Assembly: GCA_009926625.1 (NCBI GenBank)
Contig: RFON01000006.1
Coordinates: forward strand, 21,608-85,607
Direction: 5' to 3'
DNA length: 64,000 bases
Source: Planctomycetota bacterium
GTDB taxonomy: Bacteria > Planctomycetota > Phycisphaerae > Phycisphaerales > SM1A02
Shown here: positions 17,392 through 26,703 of the stretch, piece by piece
How positions within the stretch are numbered: the stretch's first letter is position 1
Layout of the letters: each line of letters opens with the position of its first letter
Made by a program: the position numbers and the translations under genes
The notes under the pieces: model-generated
The model's database searches: none
Told to the model about the DNA's origin: nothing
Seen by the model: only the letters and a program-made list of their open reading frames with translations

Positions 17392-18585
17392 TCACTCGGG
17401 CGGCAACAAGTCGATGCGGAGGATGTCGATCTGCGGTCCGCGCACGCGTGCGATGACCGCTCGGTCGTCTGCAAGGCGGAGCAGGGGAACCCACACGCCA
17501 TCGAGCAGGCGCGACCCATCGGTGGTGCGGGCGTCGCCAGTCGAGAGGGATGCAATGTCAAGTCCTTCGCTCGTTGCAACGAGCGCCCGCTCCGCATCCA
17601 TCTGCACGAGCGACAGGCTTCCGTTGCCGAGCAATCTGGACTGATCTGTTCGAACATCCCACAGCCCGACCCGCCGAAATCGCGGATGAAAAAATGCCCA
17701 TGTTGCACCGCCAAGTTGCTGATTGCGCTGCGGGACGACCGTCTGATAGGCCATCGACAGGGTTGCACGCCACGAAAGGTCGAGGACGCGCTCAGGTTGT
17801 TCGGCCGCACGGTTTCCCATGGCAAACGAGCATGCGCTCAGGGTCCCGTCGCGAAGGCGCAGTACCACGATGAATCGCCCGTCCGTGGTGAACTGCGGGG
17901 CCAACCACGAGCCGTCCTCTGGCGCCGGAATCACCTGCTCGCCGTTGTGGTGTCGAACGACGAGATCAAACCGCTGGCTTTCGCGGTTTCGCCTGCACCA
18001 AGCGAGCCGATCTTCAGGGCCGATCGATGCAAGTGCGTTCACCTGTTCACCCTGGACCAACCACTGCGGCTCCGAACCATCCCAGGGCGCAATGCCGATC
18101 CACCGAGAGCCGTCTGGCCGCGGCGACTCGACCAAACATCCCCGTGCATCGGCAGTACGACCGAGCAGCATCTCACCACCAGCGACCTCGGCGGAAGTTC
18201 CTGTCGTGAGATCATGCATCGTGACGCGTCCCGCATCGACCCCGTCTTCGCTCGATGCAGCAAGCAACGTCTGAAAACGCGTTGCGCCCGCCGATTGCAC
18301 GGCCGCGTGCGAACCGTCGGGACTCACAATCGGCAGTGTGAATCCGTTGCTTGAACAGCTTCGCAGGGGCACCAATCGAAAGCGAACCGTGGACTGTCGA
18401 GCCATCAACGGCTGCGTCGATGCTGCTTCGTCATCGCGCTGCCGCCGCACAGGTGCGTCGCTGGCATCCGATGCGCTGCTGCCACCCATGGGAGCGCTGC
18501 ACGCGCAGGGCACGAGGCTCACGATCAGCAGCAGCGCTGCCGCCGCCACCACACGAAGCGTCACTGCCGCCAAGCCGCGGCGCAC
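17392..18585 (-). CDS. propeller-like lipoprotein at the end of the type II secretion cluster
   Basis: 397 residues. N-terminus MRRGLAAVTLRV, a hydrophobic core and a Cys pair in LVPCACSAP that can serve as lipobox. The body has WD/TolB-like repeat phrases: LPIVSPDGSHAAVQS, PEDRLAWCRRN, FTTDGRFIVVLRLRDG, VGLWDVRTDQSRLLG. The GTG start at 18585 lies 3 bases after the gspD stop, so it is the last gene of the secretion operon. Its location suggests an outer-membrane or periplasmic accessory of the secretin, but this is inference. No known family was recognised with certainty. Confidence 0.6.
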   Translation of the reverse strand: MRRGLAAVTLRVVAAAALLLIVSLVPCACSAPMGGSSASDASDAPVRRQRDDEAASTQPLMARQSTVRFRLVPLRSCSSNGFTLPIVSPDGSHAAVQSAGATRFQTLLAASSEDGVDAGRVTMHDLTTGTSAEVAGGEMLLGRTADARGCLVESPRPDGSRWIGIAPWDGSEPQWLVQGEQVNALASIGPEDRLAWCRRNRESQRFDLVVRHHNGEQVIPAPEDGSWLAPQFTTDGRFIVVLRLRDGTLSACSFAMGNRAAEQPERVLDLSWRATLSMAYQTVVPQRNQQLGGATWAFFHPRFRRVGLWDVRTDQSRLLGNGSLSLVQMDAERALVATSEGLDIASLSTGDARTTDGSRLLDGVWVPLLRLADDRAVIARVRGPQIDILRIDLLPPE

Positions 18586-18588
18586 TGC

Positions 18589-21582
18589 TTACGGGCCCTT
18601 GGATGGCTCGATCGGCGCGATCGGGTCGACTGGCTGCTCGCCGCTCTTCTCAGGAAGATTCAGGTTGTTCCGCTCGACGAGCCCCTCCGATGTGGCGTTC
18701 AAGGGCTTGGCGAAGATCTCCAGTCGCTCGCGATCGTCCGCGTTGTAGTTGCTGTCGTTCTCGTCGGGGTTGATGACAACCGTCGGCGTGATGAACACCA
18801 GCAGCTCGGCAACGGACTTCGTCTCATCCTTGTTGCTGAAGAAGAGATCGAGGATCGGAATCTGTCCGAGGACCGGGAATCCATTCTTCTCGAAGTTCTC
18901 CGCTTCCCTTCGAACACCGCTGAGCACGATGGTCTGCTTGTCCTTGACCGTCACGCGCGTCTGCGTCTGCCGCCGGTCAATCGTTGGATTGTTGCTGCCG
19001 CCGACATTCAGGGAACTCGTGGTGTTGATGTTGGACAGGAGGATGTTGACCTCCATGGCGACATTGCGGTCTTGTGTGATGCGCGGACGCACATTGACGC
19101 CGATGCCCACGGAGATCTGGTCGAAGCTGCTCGTGGTACCGCCACCCGTGGTGCCACCAGTCGTCGTTCCCGTGAGGAATGGAACATCCTGACCAGCGAA
19201 GAAGACGGCTTCCTCGTTCTCCGTCGTGAAGACGCGCGGCTGCTGGAGAATGCGAACCGATGTGTCTCGCTGGAGCGCTTGGAGCACGACGGTGGCGTTC
19301 ACGCCGAATGTGAAGTTCGACACATTCAAGACATCTGGAAAGATGTTGTCCTTGGCGCCAGAAAAGCGCAGTCGATCACCTTCGGCGTTCGCCCCGATGA
19401 CCACAGCGTTGTTCGGATTGAGCGGCGCAACTTGGCCCGCTGGCCCGAACTGGATGCCCATCGCGAACTGATCGCCGAGTTCCACTTCAGCAAGGATGGC
19501 GGCGATCAGCACTTGGCGTCCAGGTGTGTCCAGATTCTTGATGAGGTCCTTGATCTGCCCCTTGATCTCAGGCGGAGCAAGCACCAAGAGCGAGTTCTGT
19601 TCCGCCACGGGCACCACGCGGCTCTTGCCGATGAGCGCACTGACCTCCGCCTGTGTGTCTTGATTCCCACCACGGGCTCCGCCGCCACCTTGCCAAGGGA
19701 ACTCAATCTCACGCGGCGTCGCAGTCGTTGCTCCGCCCGTGGTCCCAGTCACGCCTGGAGTGGTGCCTACATCGCCACCTTGCGTCGATGTGAAGTCCGC
19801 GTTCAACCCCTCGGCTGGAGCCTCGAGGCTGCCGCCAGTCCCGCTCTCGGCGAGCAAGATGTTGATGAGCTGCGCGACATCCACTGCGCTCGCGTACTTG
19901 AGCGAGATGTTCTCGGGCATTCCTGCCTCAAGCGGGGTGTCGATCCTCGCTAGGAGCGCGTCGAGCCACACAAAGTTGTCGGGAGCCTTCGAGACGACCA
20001 CAAGCCGATTGGAATCCGGGTACGCCTCGATGGTGAAAACACCCTGCGTCGCGGCGGTCGCGCCACCGGCATCGCCACCACCACCACCAGGGACCGCCAG
20101 GTTCCGCGCATTGTTCCGCTGCCCGCCCGTGCGGCTCGTACCGCTTCCTGATCCGAGCAGCGCATCAAGGAGCTCCTTCACCTTCAGTGGATCCGTGAAC
20201 TGCAAGTCGTACGACTTGAAGATGCTGCCCTCGCGGTCCGGCGGAACATCCCACCACTCGAGGATCATCGATCGGATGTTCTCCATGACCTCGCGTGTCG
20301 TTCGGATGGTGACCGAGTTGGTTGCGGCCAAGACCTGCGTTACCAGCGTGGGCGTATCACCACCAGCAGCCGCTCCGCCTGGATTGATCGGCTGCGGATT
20401 CTGCCCTGCCCGATTGCTTTGGCGCGGCTGCGCGGCGCGACCGCCGCTGCCTCCAGAGCTCGGCGTGAACACGACATTGATGGCATCGGCAATGACCGAT
20501 GCATCGGCAAAGCGCAGACGGAATGTCTCGGTGATCGTGTCCTCATAGGGCGGCACATCCACCAAGTTGACGACTTCCTGCACGCGCTTGGCGTAACCCA
20601 CATCGCTCTCCACGACCAACTGGTTGGAACTGGCATCGGTCGCGACCTGTGCGTAGTCGGGCTTGGATGTCGAGATGAGTTGTTCGACCGACGACGCTCG
20701 GGCATGCTTCAACTGAAAGATCTTGATGACATACTGACCATTCTCGAGGAGGTCGAGCACATTCACCTCGGGACCCAGCACAACGCTCGGCAGCAACTTG
20801 TTCACTTGCGCGAGGTCGTCGATCATGATCAGGGAATCCGTCTCCACGATTCCAACGCCGTTGAGTCGCAGTGCCTGATAGATCAGTTCGAGCGCCTCAA
20901 CGCGTGTGACGGGGCGATCATTGAGTATGGTGACCTTCTTGGTCTCGAGCGTGTCTGCCTTGGGGATGACGGGCTTGCCTGTCCATGAAACGATCAGTGG
21001 GATGAGATCCTTCACCGATCGACCATTGACGGCGAAGACCGACCGCTCCTGCGGGTCCGTGGGACGACGATCGCGCCGACCCTGCCGAACGGGCGGCTCC
21101 CAGGGATCGATCACTCCAGTTTGCGTGCTGTCGACGCCAGCCGGCATCGACTGATCTGCCGCAGCCGTTTCCGCAGCCGCTGCCGCTTCGGCTTCGCCGC
21201 TCGCGGGGTCGGCAGGTTGCTGCTCCGGCATCGACTTTGGCATCGGCGCTGGCCTTCCCTCGGGCAGTGGGATTGCACTGCGTGCATTCAGCGTGCGCTG
21301 ACCAGGGGTTCCACCAGATTCACCAGCGGGAAGGATTGGTGCCGGAGCGACCACGGGAATGTCGACCGGCGGCGGCGCTTGTTCGGCAGGTTGCGGCGGC
21401 GCACTTGGCTGAGTCGTCGGACTGACGCCGCGCGGTGCCTGTCCCCACGCAGGATGACCGCCGATGGAGGCAAGCACGGCGATGATCACCACGCAGCCGC
21501 ACCTGCGGGACTGGACCGTTCGCGCTGGGCGGATGATTGTGTCGTCGGTCGCTGCGAGTAAGAGTGGGTGGCTGCGATTCAT
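18589..21582 (-). CDS. gspD: type II secretion system secretin GspD
   Basis: Outer-membrane channel. A hydrophobic N-terminal segment (CVVIIAVLASIGGHPAWGQ) precedes a Pro-rich linker. N-domains follow: NGRSVKDLIPLIVSWTGKPV (N0) and three KH-like N1-N3 repeats (IFQLKHARASSVEQLI, LRFADASVIADAINVVF, LKYASAVDVAQLINILL) with long Gly/Thr inserts. The secretin core has VLIAAILAEVELGDQFAMG, FFAGQDVPFLTG, VGIGVNVRPRIT and the closing LLVFITPTVVINPDE. At 997 residues it is longer than the usual 650-750 because of the inserts and linker. The ATG at 21582 has GGAG upstream. The usual pilotin region cannot be identified. Confidence 0.92.
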   Translation of the reverse strand: MNRSHPLLLAATDDTIIRPARTVQSRRCGCVVIIAVLASIGGHPAWGQAPRGVSPTTQPSAPPQPAEQAPPPVDIPVVAPAPILPAGESGGTPGQRTLNARSAIPLPEGRPAPMPKSMPEQQPADPASGEAEAAAAAETAAADQSMPAGVDSTQTGVIDPWEPPVRQGRRDRRPTDPQERSVFAVNGRSVKDLIPLIVSWTGKPVIPKADTLETKKVTILNDRPVTRVEALELIYQALRLNGVGIVETDSLIMIDDLAQVNKLLPSVVLGPEVNVLDLLENGQYVIKIFQLKHARASSVEQLISTSKPDYAQVATDASSNQLVVESDVGYAKRVQEVVNLVDVPPYEDTITETFRLRFADASVIADAINVVFTPSSGGSGGRAAQPRQSNRAGQNPQPINPGGAAAGGDTPTLVTQVLAATNSVTIRTTREVMENIRSMILEWWDVPPDREGSIFKSYDLQFTDPLKVKELLDALLGSGSGTSRTGGQRNNARNLAVPGGGGGDAGGATAATQGVFTIEAYPDSNRLVVVSKAPDNFVWLDALLARIDTPLEAGMPENISLKYASAVDVAQLINILLAESGTGGSLEAPAEGLNADFTSTQGGDVGTTPGVTGTTGGATTATPREIEFPWQGGGGARGGNQDTQAEVSALIGKSRVVPVAEQNSLLVLAPPEIKGQIKDLIKNLDTPGRQVLIAAILAEVELGDQFAMGIQFGPAGQVAPLNPNNAVVIGANAEGDRLRFSGAKDNIFPDVLNVSNFTFGVNATVVLQALQRDTSVRILQQPRVFTTENEEAVFFAGQDVPFLTGTTTGGTTGGGTTSSFDQISVGIGVNVRPRITQDRNVAMEVNILLSNINTTSSLNVGGSNNPTIDRRQTQTRVTVKDKQTIVLSGVRREAENFEKNGFPVLGQIPILDLFFSNKDETKSVAELLVFITPTVVINPDENDSNYNADDRERLEIFAKPLNATSEGLVERNNLNLPEKSGEQPVDPIAPIEPSKGP

Positions 21583-21614
21583 GGTTGCTCCAGTGGAACG
21601 AGCGTGACACCTGT

Positions 21615-22601
21615 TCATTGCGGACTGCGACCTTGTTCGGTCTGTGGAAGTGTGCCTTGGCGCGCGCGAATCATCTCCAGATCTCGCTGCAAGCGCTCCT
21701 GTGTGGCCGCGTCCAGATTGGGCTGTGCGCGTGCGGCGATGATGCGGGCGAGCGCGGCAACCATCTGGGTGCGGGACATGCCATCGACCTGCGATTGGGT
21801 GAGCGGCAGAGGCACATTGGCCGGCACGGCAGCGGATTCCTGCACTTCGATCGGTTGCGGCGGGGCGGTCTCATCCATCGTCGGTGGCTGCTGAGATTGA
21901 TCGGTCGGAGGCGGCGGAGCAACTTCGCTGCGCCAACCGCTCGGGGTACTCGCGGTGCGCGGCCTGTTCAGCGATCCATCGCCCCACTGCGGTTCGCTCG
22001 TTCGACCAGACGGGGCTGTCCATGTCGGCGAGCGGAATGGATCCTGCGTCGGCGAAGCGCTCTTCCAAAGTGTGTCATCACTGGCGAAGAGCGGGACGGT
22101 GTGTTCGCCACGGTCCCACAGGACCACCACGCTGTACGGCAGCGCGACACGCAGCACCTTCACTTCTCCGAAGGATTCCCCGACCTGCACAGGCTCGGTT
22201 GACCCGTCGAAGATCACCGAATCACCAATGATCGCAAGCGGCTTCGGTCCGCCATAGTTCCGCTGCGGCGGCGGCGGCGGTGGCGGCGGGGCGGGTTCGG
22301 CGCGCGTGATGACGGGAGCAACGCGCTGCACTGGCGCAGGGCGCGGCCAATCCGAAGGCACTCGATCAAAGAGGCTCCTGCCGATGAAACGATCGATGGA
22401 TCGCTGCATCAGTTCATCATGTTCCTGCAGGGGCTTCTTGAGGGGTTCATCAAGGTTGTCAGCGCTCCCCGTTGCGCGCAGCGTCGTGAAGAGCGGATAG
22501 AGCGCCGAGACGCCAAGCCAGATCAACACGGCAGCCGAGAGCGCGCTGATGCCGAGCGGCCAGCCAGCCCGCGCCCACTCGATGCGGTAATGCGTCGTCA
22601 C
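21615..22601 (-). CDS. GspC-like inner-membrane protein of type II secretion
   Basis: 328 residues. One N-terminal membrane segment (WPLGISALSAAVLIWLGVSALY), a Pro-rich stretch of nine prolines, and a small beta domain KPLAIIGDSVIFDG followed by VGESFGEVKVLRVALPYSVVVLW, which resembles the HR domain of GspC/PilP that touches the secretin. A Pro/Gln-rich linker then leads to a helical C-terminal module (nt 21618-21806) that is also found at the end of the GspL-like protein. The GTG start at 22601 overlaps the upstream stop (GTGA). The GspC assignment rests on topology, the HR-like segment and position beside gspD. Confidence 0.65.
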   Translation of the reverse strand: MTTHYRIEWARAGWPLGISALSAAVLIWLGVSALYPLFTTLRATGSADNLDEPLKKPLQEHDELMQRSIDRFIGRSLFDRVPSDWPRPAPVQRVAPVITRAEPAPPPPPPPPQRNYGGPKPLAIIGDSVIFDGSTEPVQVGESFGEVKVLRVALPYSVVVLWDRGEHTVPLFASDDTLWKSASPTQDPFRSPTWTAPSGRTSEPQWGDGSLNRPRTASTPSGWRSEVAPPPPTDQSQQPPTMDETAPPQPIEVQESAAVPANVPLPLTQSQVDGMSRTQMVAALARIIAARAQPNLDAATQERLQRDLEMIRARQGTLPQTEQGRSPQ

Positions 22602-23200
22602 TTCGAACCTCCCGCATTGGCCCACCCCTCGACCACGAGGTCAACAGTCAGTTTCGCCTTGTCTTCCTTGTTGCGGCGGATGGTGATGCTCGCGATCGCA
22701 TCGATCGAATCGGACTGCTCCAGGTCGCGCGTGAGCTTCGGCAAAATCTCCGCCGTTGTTTCGACTTGGAACTTCCCGCGGCACCGTTCAACACGATTGC
22801 TGCCCACAGATTTCGTGAACGCCCCCGACTGCATCTTGCCGCCGCCCACCTCCTCGTAACCGAACTTGGCAACGCCATTCTTGCGCAGGATCTCGTCCAC
22901 GCTCTTCGACAGTCCCTCGCGCGTGGTGGGGACATCGGTCGGGATGGCGACTTTGCCGTAGGTGATGGCGCCGTTCTTCGCCGCATCGCCAAGACTGGCG
23001 CGCAATTCATTGCAGCGATCGAGATCCCGTTCGATCTGCGCTGACTGATCGGACCAGTTCCGTGCGGGTGTCCAGCAATAGTCATCAAGAAAGAGCCAAA
23101 GCGCGAGTGCCATGATCCCAATCAGTGCGAAGCGCATCAGCGGGCTCATGGAGAGGAACCGATTGAGCAGCACATGCTTGGTGGCAGGAGCGGTGCTCAC
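22598..23200 (-). CDS. GspM/PilO-like protein of type II secretion
   Basis: 200 residues: short cytoplasmic N-terminus, one membrane helix (FALIGIMALALWLFLDDY), a coiled-coil-like stretch (SAQIERDLDRCNELRASLG) and a C-terminal alpha/beta domain with VETTAEILPKLTRDLEQS and KLTVDLVVEGW. This is the architecture of GspM/PilO inner-membrane platform proteins; sequence similarity is too weak for certainty. The ATG at 23200 overlaps the GspL-like stop (ATGA) and its own stop overlaps the next start (GTGA), so it is tightly coupled on both sides. Confidence 0.6.
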   Translation of the reverse strand: MSTAPATKHVLLNRFLSMSPLMRFALIGIMALALWLFLDDYCWTPARNWSDQSAQIERDLDRCNELRASLGDAAKNGAITYGKVAIPTDVPTTREGLSKSVDEILRKNGVAKFGYEEVGGGKMQSGAFTKSVGSNRVERCRGKFQVETTAEILPKLTRDLEQSDSIDAIASITIRRNKEDKAKLTVDLVVEGWANAGGSK

Positions 23201-25242
23201 TTCCTCACCTCCCGCAGTCTCCGCATGACCGCGTCGAACTCCCGCTTCAGGCGATCACGGGTTTCATCGTCCAGCCCAGCCGCGTTCTTCGCCGTCGCGA
23301 TCCGGCCCACGGCCTCCTTTGCCTCCGCCTCGGTCATCGACTCGATCTGCGCATCGGTCAATGGCGCAGGGACCGAGGGCTTCGAAGAATCTGCAGACCG
23401 CTCTCGCGTGCGCGCTGCGCCCGGCGCGCGACCCGATCCCGCGCGCCGCCCCGCCGAGCTTGCAGCGGCCGCTGCATCTGCGGCCTGCGCTGGTGCTGAT
23501 GTTCCAAGCACGGCCAAGCCCGACTCCGTGGCAGTCCCATCGGCGTTTGAAGCGGTTGGATCCACCAGCGGCGCACCACCCGTCGACGCAGCGGCAGCGG
23601 TCGTCGCTGTGGTCGCAGCTGTGGGGGCCCCTGTGGACGCAACTGTGGACGCAACTGTGGACGCAACTGTGGACGCAGACGGCTCTGTTGGCCGAGGTCC
23701 GTATCGCCGCTCGCGCAGACTCTTCGCCGCAAAGTCCTGATCTTCCTTGTAGTTGGGGTGGCGCACCGGGTCCTTCACGGACATCGTCAAGTTGAACGAC
23801 ACCATGCCGTTCGAGTCCGCCTTCTCGGTTGACTTCTCGATCTTCTCGAAGACCTTCGACTCACGCAGCCACTGTTGCATCAAGTTGACGAGCTGGAAGG
23901 GTTCCATCGTCACATTCTTCCCCTCAAACTTCCCGTCCACCTTGACCGCTTCCGCTTGAATGTCCACCTTCGATTGCTGTCCCTGTTGGTCAATGCTGAT
24001 TGCCGTCACCTCAACACCCTCGGGCGTGCAGGATGCGATATCGCCGAGCAGCTTGGTCATCGGGGTCGCTTGTCGAGCAATCTCGTCGTAAATCTGTCGC
24101 TCCTTGTCGGCTCGGTCCATCTGCGCGCGGAGCAGCGCTTGGTCGGGCACCTTCCACTCCAGGTAGGCGAGGCGGCTGCGCGCAACGCCCATCGGCACCA
24201 ACGCCAGCGCGAGCAGTGCGGCGATGCCAAGCTTCGTAGCGACCGGCGGGCGCTCAAGCGCCCGAAGCAAGCGAAGCCACCACTGCGCATCCTCTGCTTC
24301 AGCCTTCAACCGCAGCGAGAGCAGGCGACCGAGCGAACCCGTCAGGGCGACGGCACATCCGAGCGCAACACCGAACCGTTGTTGCCACTCGTTGCGCTCG
24401 CCGATCCCAGTGGCAAGGTCCGCCACTGCAGTCCATCCGTTGCCGCACGGCAGCAGAAGTCCATCTGGCTGCTCATCAATCGCGCGCCGCAGCGATGCAA
24501 TCAATTGCTCGAGCGCCGCGTCAGGCAGTTCCAGCATCAGCAGGCTCTCGGTGACGGTCCGAACGACGGCCTCCTTCCACGCCGCCTCGTCTGTTCCGTC
24601 CTCGAGCGCGGTGCGGAGCGCCACCTTGATCCCGTTGGAGTACGCGAGTGAAATCCCACCCGACGCGCGCTGCAACAAGAGACACATCGACTCGTGCGAC
24701 CCGCGCGCGATCATCCCAAGCGTCAATGCGGCGAGCGCAGCGATCGGCGGCGCGAACAGCACCTCCCGAGCGTCGCCGAAGCAACTGGGCAGCGGGGGAC
24801 CTGCGCTCGCAACGGGCCAGTCAACCATCAGTGCGACACGCTCGCGGTCGGGATCGTTGGTTGGCAGCACCGCTGCACTCGTGCGCCAGCGCGCCGCTCC
24901 CCCAAGCAGCACATTCTCCACCTGCAGCCGCAAGGCCATCTCCAGTTGATCGGGTGATGCGGGCGGCAACGCCATCGTGCGCGAAATCACCTCCGCGCCG
25001 TCGAGCAGCACCACCTTTCGCGCAGCGAGTTGCTGCTCCGCCCAGGCGTGCGCTTCTTCGAGGCACGACGCACCTTCCCATGACTCCGCGGCGATGCACT
25101 CGACGCGCGTTCCCACGATCGAGGCAACAAGTGCATCGCACCGCGTCACGCTTCCCTTGACCTGCCGCGGCGCGAAAATCGCCACGCGGGCTGGATCGGC
25201 GGTGACCTTCACCTGTTTGGACTTGGGGCGCTTGAGTGCCAT
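23197..25242 (-). CDS. GspL/PilM-PilN-like protein of type II secretion
   Basis: 681 residues. The N-terminal about 320 residues resemble the actin-like cytoplasmic domain of GspL/PilM (VVLLDGAEVISRTMALP, LEMALRLQVENVLL). A membrane helix follows (KLGIAALLALALVPMGVA), then a periplasmic PilN/GspL-like domain (DIASCTPEGVEVTAISIDQQ, EPFQLVNLMQQWL). An Ala/Thr-rich low-complexity linker includes four copies of VAST-type repeats, and the last 55 residues form a charged helical module shared with the GspC-like protein. The long tail is not part of textbook GspL. The ATG at 25242 (MALKRPKSKQ) is the first in frame; gspK ends 43 bases upstream. Confidence 0.65.
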   Translation of the reverse strand: MALKRPKSKQVKVTADPARVAIFAPRQVKGSVTRCDALVASIVGTRVECIAAESWEGASCLEEAHAWAEQQLAARKVVLLDGAEVISRTMALPPASPDQLEMALRLQVENVLLGGAARWRTSAAVLPTNDPDRERVALMVDWPVASAGPPLPSCFGDAREVLFAPPIAALAALTLGMIARGSHESMCLLLQRASGGISLAYSNGIKVALRTALEDGTDEAAWKEAVVRTVTESLLMLELPDAALEQLIASLRRAIDEQPDGLLLPCGNGWTAVADLATGIGERNEWQQRFGVALGCAVALTGSLGRLLSLRLKAEAEDAQWWLRLLRALERPPVATKLGIAALLALALVPMGVARSRLAYLEWKVPDQALLRAQMDRADKERQIYDEIARQATPMTKLLGDIASCTPEGVEVTAISIDQQGQQSKVDIQAEAVKVDGKFEGKNVTMEPFQLVNLMQQWLRESKVFEKIEKSTEKADSNGMVSFNLTMSVKDPVRHPNYKEDQDFAAKSLRERRYGPRPTEPSASTVASTVASTVASTGAPTAATTATTAAAASTGGAPLVDPTASNADGTATESGLAVLGTSAPAQAADAAAAASSAGRRAGSGRAPGAARTRERSADSSKPSVPAPLTDAQIESMTEAEAKEAVGRIATAKNAAGLDDETRDRLKREFDAVMRRLREVRK
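23631..23678 (-). repeat. 12-base tandem repeat inside the GspL-like gene
   Basis: The plus-strand unit CTGTGGACGCAA is repeated four times in direct succession, the last copy with one change (final A to G). It encodes the Thr-Val-Ala-Ser repeat of the linker in frame, so copy-number change would alter linker length without breaking the gene. Confidence 0.85.
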
Positions 25243-25284
25243 GCGATCGCTTCGATGGTCAGGGGAGTTCGGGCGGGCGTTCAG

Positions 25285-26703
25285 TCAAGGTTCTCGGTAC
25301 ATCAGGATCTGTGCCGGCAATGTGGAACGATCAACCGTCACCACCATTTCATGTTCGGCCCCTCCCATGAAGGAACGACCCTTGCATGGGATGGTGAAGA
25401 CAAAACTCTGGACATCGAGCACGCGAGACAGTGGGGAGAGTACTTCAGGCGTCATTCCTGGGATGTCCATGATGGCGGCAAGGCTGGTGAGCCCGGCTGA
25501 CTTTGCATCGCGCCGTTGGATGATGGCGCTCGCAAGTCTTGGGTTCAGGTCAAATACATCCCGCAGCACTTCCTCCGTGGTGGTGTTGATGTTCAACTTG
25601 CCCGCCTTCGGCTGGGTGAACTCTTCAATCGTGCACTCATTGAGCACAGTGCCGACCGTGGCTGGATCAAGATTGTTGGGCGACTGTTGCTGCACCGACC
25701 CGCCACGCCTGCTCGCGCCGCCGCTCGATCGTCCCGTACGACCAGCGCTCGCGCCACCCTGCGAACCCTGCGAACCCTGCGCACCCGATTGCCCCTGGCC
25801 AGTCGACAGAGTGCTGAGCGGAGCCACCATCAGCTGTTCGAGTCGAGCATTCGGCGACCGCGCATACGCCAGCAGTGCGGTGGCCTGCGGCTCCGACATC
25901 GGCACGCGTTCCATCAGGATCTTGGTGTCCGTCTCCTGCGCCTTCAAGTTGAGCCGAGGTTGCCCGCTGATCGCAAGCGGCGATGTGCGCGAGGACGCGG
26001 TCAGCAGATCGCTCCAGCCAGCATCAAGCGCGCCGTCCTCATTGTCCTCTGGCCAGGTGAACTCGCCGTCGTCTTCGTTGGCATCAAGCCGACTGTTCAG
26101 ATTCCAGTCCTCGCCGCGGAACGACTCAGGCATGACTCCTGCCACCAGTTCCACTTCGGCACTGCTGCGAAAGTCCTTGTTGCGGGGGGCGTAGGACTTG
26201 CCTCGCCCCTGATAGAACGATGCCTCGGCGCCGAGGAGTCCCGGCTCCGTGTTGGAGTCCCGCCAATCCACTATCGCCTGCGCGGTGTCCATGCCGACAT
26301 CACGGATGTTCATGAGCTGCACCTGCCCAAGGAGGTTGATGTTGGCCTTGGAATGCTCATCGAGCGGTCCGGCGAGTTCCACCCGCGCAAGCGTGTGGCG
26401 GATGTCCCATGTTCCCGTTTCGAGTTCGCCGTATGAGTTGTCCTCCAACTCACTGATGAGCGCCATCGCATCCTCGGGATCTGGATTCTCCGTGTGGTAC
26501 TCCATGATCGCGATCATCGTCTCGACTCCGGCGCGCGCAGCCCACCGCGCTTGCAATCGTGCGATCACTTGATTGCCCATGCTTGCCTGACGGAATGACA
26601 CGACTTGGAGTCCAGCGGCCAACGCTGCTGCAATGGCAACGGCCCAGATCACGATCACGAGCACCGCCCCGCGGCGATTGTGGTGCGCGCTGCGGGAGTT
26701 CAA
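25285..26703 (-). CDS. gspK: type II secretion minor pseudopilin GspK
   Basis: 472 residues. It has the type IV-pilin-like N-terminal helix without the conserved Glu5 (RRGAVLVIVIWAVAIAAALAA), as GspK proteins do. Two SAM-like helical regions follow (NINLLGQVQLMNI with AQAIVDWRD, and KLNINTTTEEVLRDVF with LASAIIQRRDA). GspK caps the pseudopilus tip with GspI and GspJ. A Gly/Ser/Gln low-complexity insert lies at about residues 305-345. The ATG at 26703 overlaps the gspJ stop by 4 bases, which fixes the start. Confidence 0.88.
   Translation of the reverse strand: MNSRSAHHNRRGAVLVIVIWAVAIAAALAAGLQVVSFRQASMGNQVIARLQARWAARAGVETMIAIMEYHTENPDPEDAMALISELEDNSYGELETGTWDIRHTLARVELAGPLDEHSKANINLLGQVQLMNIRDVGMDTAQAIVDWRDSNTEPGLLGAEASFYQGRGKSYAPRNKDFRSSAEVELVAGVMPESFRGEDWNLNSRLDANEDDGEFTWPEDNEDGALDAGWSDLLTASSRTSPLAISGQPRLNLKAQETDTKILMERVPMSEPQATALLAYARSPNARLEQLMVAPLSTLSTGQGQSGAQGSQGSQGGASAGRTGRSSGGASRRGGSVQQQSPNNLDPATVGTVLNECTIEEFTQPKAGKLNINTTTEEVLRDVFDLNPRLASAIIQRRDAKSAGLTSLAAIMDIPGMTPEVLSPLSRVLDVQSFVFTIPCKGRSFMGGAEHEMVVTVDRSTLPAQILMYREP

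Noticed and set aside
23631..23678. Short CRISPR-like array
   Set aside because: Units are contiguous 12-mers with no spacers and are in frame in a coding region.
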